64,000 bases of DNA. Origin: Pseudomonas sp. B21-040 (GTDB taxonomy: Bacteria; Pseudomonadota; Gammaproteobacteria; Pseudomonadales; Pseudomonadaceae). Shown piece after piece: positions 60,067 to 64,000 of the stretch (the first letter of the stretch is position 1; each line of letters starts with the position of its first letter). A model generated the notes under the pieces. That model worked only from the letters and a program-made list of their open reading frames with translations. It was not told where the DNA came from and searched no databases. Both the position numbers and the translations under genes were made by a program. Where the stretch lies: the NCBI RefSeq assembly GCF_024748695.1, contig NZ_CP087176.1, forward strand, positions 1,047,501 to 1,111,500, given 5' to 3'.

Positions 60067-60100
60067 CGGCGCTGTTGAACACAGCGCCGAATGCATTTTT
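60067..60100 (+). terminator. Hairpin after lepB
   Basis: CGGCGCTGT and ACAGCGCCG form a 9-bp stem with a 5-base loop, followed by AATGCATTTTT. It could end or attenuate transcription before rnc. Confidence 0.6.
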
Positions 60101-60128
60101 GGAACCGATAGATTTCGGGGCCGGAAGC

Positions 60129-60248
60129 ATGAAGCCAATGATATTCAGGACGTTATTTTTGAACACAGCGTTAATTGTCCCAGGCCTGCGTCGACTCTCG
60201 GCGATGGCGGTGGAATCCAACCACGAACTCAGCGTGGGTAAACCGTGA
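60129..60248 (+). other. Small open frame between lepB and rnc, coding status unclear
   Basis: ATG at 60129 opens 39 codons (MKPMIFRTLFLNTALIVPGL...) ending in a stop that overlaps the rnc GTG start. GGAAG lies close upstream. In other pseudomonads I expect a DUF4845 membrane protein gene here; this frame does not resemble it. It may be a leader peptide, a remnant or noise. Confidence 0.2.
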
Positions 60249-60934
60249 GCGTCTCCTTAAGCCGTCTAGAGCGTCAGCTCGGCTACACCTTCAAGGATCA
60301 GGAACTGATGGTCCTGGCCCTGACTCACCGCAGCTTTGCCGGGCGCAACAACGAACGCCTGGAATTCCTCGGTGATGCCATCCTCAACTTCGTCGCAGGC
60401 GAGGCGCTGTTCGATCGCTTCCCTCTGGCCCGCGAAGGCCAGCTGTCGCGTTTGCGCGCACGCTTGGTGAAAGGTGAGACCCTGGCCGTACTGGCCCGTG
60501 GTTTTGATCTGGGTGAATACCTGCGCCTGGGTTCCGGTGAGTTGAAAAGTGGCGGTTTCCGTCGCGAGTCGATTCTGGCCGATGCCCTGGAAGCGCTGAT
60601 TGGTGCGATCTACCTGGACGCCGGCATGGACGTGGCACGTGAGCGCGTACTGGCCTGGCTGGCCGGGGAGTTCGAGGGCTTGACCCTGGTGGACACCAAC
60701 AAAGATCCAAAGACCCGCCTGCAGGAATTCCTGCAATCGCGTGGCTGTGAGCTGCCGCGTTACGAAGTGGTGGATATCCAGGGTGAACCGCATTGCCGGA
60801 CGTTCTTCGTCGAATGCGAAATCACCTTACTGAACGAAAAAAGCCGAGGTCAGGGTGTGAGTCGTCGTATTGCCGAACAGGTAGCGGCCGCCGCAGCACT
60901 GATTGCCCTGGGTGTGGAGAATGGCAATGACTGA
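60245..60934 (+). CDS. rnc: Ribonuclease III
   Basis: A 229-residue double-stranded RNA endonuclease for rRNA and mRNA processing. The catalytic signature [20 protein letters not shown] is near residue 36, with [14 protein letters not shown] near residue 114 holding the second acidic pair. The C-terminal dsRNA-binding domain runs from about residue 155 ([14 protein letters not shown]) to [19 protein letters not shown] is the start; a strong ribosome site is not seen. It overlaps era. Confidence 0.97.
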   Translation: MSVSLSRLERQLGYTFKDQELMVLALTHRSFAGRNNERLEFLGDAILNFVAGEALFDRFPLAREGQLSRLRARLVKGETLAVLARGFDLGEYLRLGSGELKSGGFRRESILADALEALIGAIYLDAGMDVARERVLAWLAGEFEGLTLVDTNKDPKTRLQEFLQSRGCELPRYEVVDIQGEPHCRTFFVECEITLLNEKSRGQGVSRRIAEQVAAAAALIALGVENGND

Positions 60935-61829
60935 TACAACCGCAACTCGCTGTGGCTATGTTGCCATCGTCGGCCGTCCCAACGTGGGCAAGTCCACGCT
61001 GCTGAACCACATCCTGGGTCAGAAGCTGGCGATCACCTCGCGCAAGCCGCAAACCACCCGTCACAACATGCTGGGGATCAAGACCGAAGGTGCCGTGCAG
61101 GCGATCTACGTCGATACCCCGGGCATGCACAAGGGCGGCGAAAAGGCGCTGAACCGCTACATGAACAAGACCGCTTCGGCGGCGTTGAAAGACGTCGACG
61201 TAGTGATCTTCGTGGTTGACCGCACCAAGTGGACCGACGAAGACCAGATGGTCCTCGAGCGCGTCCAATACGTGACCGGCCCGCTGATCGTGGCGCTGAA
61301 CAAGACCGACCGTATCGAAGATAAGTCCGAGTTGATGCCGCACCTGACCTGGTTGCAGGAACAGCTGCCGAACGCGCAGATCATGCCGATCTCGGCCCAG
61401 CACGGGCACAACCTTGAAACGCTGGAGCGCGTGATCGCCGAGCATCTGCCGGAAAACGATCACTTCTTCCCGGAAGACCAGATCACTGACCGCAGCAGCC
61501 GTTTCCTCGCCGCAGAACTGGTGCGCGAGAAGATCATGCGCCAGATGGGTGCCGAGTTGCCGTACCAGATCACCGTCGAAATCGAAGAGTTCAAGCAGCA
61601 GGGCAAGACCCTGCACATTCATGCCTTGATCCTCGTTGAGCGTGACGGCCAGAAGAAAATCATCATTGGTGACAAGGGCGAGCGCATCAAGCGCATCGGC
61701 ACCGAGGCGCGCAAGGACATGGAGCTGTTGTTCGACTCCAAGATCATGCTCAACCTCTGGGTCAAAGTGAAAGGCGGCTGGTCCGATGACGAGCGCGCGT
61801 TGCGTTCGTTGGGTTACGGCGACCTGTAA
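60927..61829 (+). CDS. era: GTPase Era
   Basis: A 300-residue GTPase that binds 16S rRNA and helps 30S maturation. G1 is [12 protein letters not shown] near residue 18, G3 DTPGMHKG, G4 NKTDRIED, and the C-terminal KH domain has [21 protein letters not shown] near residue 250. The ATG at 60927 is selected since GGAGA is 6 bases upstream; an ATG six bases earlier would sit on the ribosome site. It overlaps the rnc 3' end by 8 bases. Confidence 0.97.
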   Translation: MTDTTATRCGYVAIVGRPNVGKSTLLNHILGQKLAITSRKPQTTRHNMLGIKTEGAVQAIYVDTPGMHKGGEKALNRYMNKTASAALKDVDVVIFVVDRTKWTDEDQMVLERVQYVTGPLIVALNKTDRIEDKSELMPHLTWLQEQLPNAQIMPISAQHGHNLETLERVIAEHLPENDHFFPEDQITDRSSRFLAAELVREKIMRQMGAELPYQITVEIEEFKQQGKTLHIHALILVERDGQKKIIIGDKGERIKRIGTEARKDMELLFDSKIMLNLWVKVKGGWSDDERALRSLGYGDL

Positions 61830-61858
61830 AGTCTCGGTTGCTGAGACACCGTAGAACC

Positions 61859-61951
61859 TTGTGGGAGCGGGCTTGCCCGCGATGAGGATGTAATGTTCGG
61901 CAGAGATGTTGAATGTGAGTCCGCCATCGCGGGCAAGCCCGCTCCCACATT
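61859..61951. repeat. REP pair between era and recO
   Basis: Inverted arms tgtgggagcgggcttgcccg and cgggcaagcccgctcccaca with about 50 bases between them. Confidence 0.9.
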
Positions 61952-62002
61952 GGTTTTGGTTGTTTGTAAAATTGCGCTCGCTCACAGAGAACCCTGACGT
62001 CC

Positions 62003-62689
62003 ATGTCACACCCTCCCATCGGCCAACTCGCCTACGTTCTCCACTCCCGCGCCTACCGCGAAAGCAGTGCGTTGGTGGATTTCCTCACGCCGCAAGGTCG
62101 GCTGCGGGCGGTGTTGCGCAGTGCGCGGGGCAAGGCCGGGACGTTGGCGCGGCCATTCGTGCCGCTGGAGGTCGAGTTCCGTGGGAGGGGGGAGTTGAAG
62201 AATGTCGGTCGCATGGAAAGCGCCGGTGTATCGACCTGGCTCAATGGCGAGGCGCTGTTCAGTGGCCTCTATCTCAATGAGCTATTGATTCGTCTGCTGC
62301 CCGCCGAAGACCCTCATCCCGCTGTGTTCGATCACTATGCTGCGACATTGCTGGCGTTAGCGGAGGGTCGTCCGCTGGAGCCGTTGTTGCGCTCCTTCGA
62401 ATGGCGCCTGCTGGACGATCTCGGTTACGGCTTTGCACTGACCATTGATATCCATGGCGAGCTCATTGCCCCGGACGGGCTCTACCGTCTGCAGGTGGAC
62501 GCGGGCCTGGAGCGGGTCTACCTGCTGCAACCCGGTCTGTTCAATGGCACCGAGCTGCTGGCCATGGCCGATGCCGACTGGTCCGCCCCCGGCGCACTGT
62601 CAGCGGCCAAGCGTTTGATGCGTCAGGCGCTTGCTGTCCATCTGGGCGGTCGTCCGCTGGTCAGTCGCGAGTTGTTTCGCAAGCCGTAG
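62003..62689 (+). CDS. recO: DNA repair protein RecO
   Basis: A 228-residue recombination mediator that helps RecR load RecA on single-stranded DNA. The N-terminal OB fold reads [35 protein letters not shown], in parts, followed by [22 protein letters not shown]. The Pseudomonas protein lacks an obvious zinc-finger Cys set; none is seen here. The order rnc-era-recO-pdxJ supports the name. Confidence 0.94.
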   Translation: MSHPPIGQLAYVLHSRAYRESSALVDFLTPQGRLRAVLRSARGKAGTLARPFVPLEVEFRGRGELKNVGRMESAGVSTWLNGEALFSGLYLNELLIRLLPAEDPHPAVFDHYAATLLALAEGRPLEPLLRSFEWRLLDDLGYGFALTIDIHGELIAPDGLYRLQVDAGLERVYLLQPGLFNGTELLAMADADWSAPGALSAAKRLMRQALAVHLGGRPLVSRELFRKP

Positions 62690-62737
62690 TCTCCCCGTAT
62701 GCTGTGCACCGAATTTACCTTCTTCAGGAGCGCTTCC

Positions 62738-63481
62738 GTGACCACCAGCAATCGCATTCTTCTTGGCGTGAACATCGACCATGTTGCCACCCTGCGTCAG
62801 GCTCGGGGTACTCGCTACCCGGACCCGGTCAAGGCAGCGCTGGATGCGGAAGAGGCGGGCGCTGACGGTATCACCGTGCATTTGCGCGAAGACCGTCGGC
62901 ACATCCAGGAGCGCGACGTTCTGCTGCTCAAGGACGTGCTGCAAACCCGCATGAACTTCGAAATGGGCGTCACCGAAGAAATGATGGTGTTCGCCGAGCG
63001 CATCCGTCCGGCGCACATTTGCCTGGTCCCGGAGACTCGTCAGGAACTGACCACCGAAGGTGGCCTCGACGTAGCAGGGCAGGAAGCGCGAATTAAAGCG
63101 GCCGTCGATCGCCTGTCCAAGATTGGCTGTGAGGTGTCGCTGTTCATCGACGCTGATGAGCGGCAGATCGAAGCTTCACGCCGCGTCGGTGCCCCCGCCA
63201 TCGAGCTGCACACCGGTCGTTACGCCGATGCCGAGACGCCGACGGAGGTGGCTGAAGAACTCAAGCGTGTGGCTGACGGTGTCGCGTTTGGCCTGGCTCA
63301 GGGTTTGATCGTCAACGCCGGGCACGGTCTGCACTACCACAACGTAGAAGCGGTGGCAGCGATCAAAGGTATCAATGAACTGAACATCGGCCACGCGCTG
63401 GTGGCGCATGCGTTGTTCGTCGGCTTCAAGTCGGCGGTGTCGGAGATGAAAGCGTTGATCCTGGCCGCCGCAAAAGCTTAA
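62738..63481 (+). CDS. pdxJ: Pyridoxine 5'-phosphate synthase PdxJ
   Basis: A 247-residue TIM-barrel enzyme that condenses 1-deoxyxylulose-5-P with aminoacetone-P in vitamin B6 synthesis. It starts at GTG with AGGAG 8 bases upstream; the longer frame beginning at 62699 is rejected. Landmarks are [23 protein letters not shown] near residue 8, [20 protein letters not shown] near residue 40, and [15 protein letters not shown] near residue 192. It follows recO by 48 bases. Confidence 0.96.
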   Translation: MTTSNRILLGVNIDHVATLRQARGTRYPDPVKAALDAEEAGADGITVHLREDRRHIQERDVLLLKDVLQTRMNFEMGVTEEMMVFAERIRPAHICLVPETRQELTTEGGLDVAGQEARIKAAVDRLSKIGCEVSLFIDADERQIEASRRVGAPAIELHTGRYADAETPTEVAEELKRVADGVAFGLAQGLIVNAGHGLHYHNVEAVAAIKGINELNIGHALVAHALFVGFKSAVSEMKALILAAAKA

Positions 63482-63498
63482 AGAGCAAACACAAAACC

Positions 63499-63591
63499 CT
63501 GTGGGAGCGGGCTTGCCCGCGATGGCGTCGTGTCAGTCAATAGAATCGTTAACTGACACTCTGCTATCGCGGGCAAGCCCGCTCCCACATT
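63499..63591. repeat. REP pair between pdxJ and mltF
   Basis: Inverted arms tgtgggagcgggcttgcccg and cgggcaagcccgctcccaca with about 50 bases between, located between convergent genes. Confidence 0.9.
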
Positions 63592-63606
63592 GTGTTTTGG
63601 TGATAG

Positions 63607-64000
<394 letters not shown>

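Overview
The window reads as chromosomal DNA of a Pseudomonas, most likely the P. fluorescens group. The reasons are the complete alginate operon, the gene orders lepA-lepB-rnc-era-recO-pdxJ and dauB-dauA-dauR, and the many Pseudomonas-type REP inverted repeats (gtgggagcgggcttgcccgc and relatives) between genes. Coding is dense and GC-rich except in a few accessory patches.

Layout. (1) 1-2.6 kb: a partial delta-60-repeat protein, a small SnoaL/DUF4440-like protein, a short-chain dehydrogenase and a small membrane protein. (2) 2.8-5.5 kb: a solitary TccC/Rhs-type toxin-delivery protein whose AT-richer C-terminus ends in a GNAT-like fold, with no obvious immunity gene. (3) 5.6-22.4 kb, minus strand: the full twelve-gene alginate operon algD-alg8-alg44-algK-algE-algG-algX-algL-algI-algJ-algF-algA, preceded by an 0.8-kb gene-free regulatory region. 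AlgD and AlgA make GDP-mannuronate precursors; Alg8/Alg44 polymerise; AlgK, AlgX, AlgG, AlgL and AlgE modify, guide and export; AlgI, AlgJ, AlgF and AlgX acetylate. Repeat elements have inserted into this operon at several points, including inside the algJ 3' end and the algK signal-peptide region. (4) 23.2-28.6 kb: yaaA, a polysaccharide-deacetylase-like protein, a PhoH-family ATPase with a PIN domain, and moaC-moaD-moaE. (5) 28.8-32.7 kb: the D-arginine to L-arginine conversion locus (dauB, dauA, dauR on minus) facing a periplasmic amino-acid binding protein; both promoters carry the same small palindrome. (6) 32.8-39.7 kb: rhlB helicase, a carboxylesterase, and the general amino-acid ABC transporter aapJQMP. 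(7) 39.8-45.9 kb: accessory stretch with an MqsRA toxin-antitoxin pair, a GntR regulator with an MFS permease, a SnoaL-like protein, a GIY-YIG protein, and a 1.2-kb insert flanked by 41-bp direct repeats that carries a Panacea/SocA-type antitoxin and a probable toxin. (8) 46-54.8 kb: membrane glutaredoxin, ndpA, HU, rlmF, valS, a small proline-rich protein, holC, pepA. (9) 55-64 kb: lptF-lptG, lepA-lepB-rnc-era-recO-pdxJ, and the 3' part of mltF.

The features most worth a second look are the Panacea-type mini-island with its direct repeats, the Rhs protein with a GNAT-like tip, the 141-bp in-frame insertion in algJ, the REP inside the algK leader, and the shared operator candidate at the dau locus. 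All assignments come from reading the sequence and from remembered family features; no database search was run.
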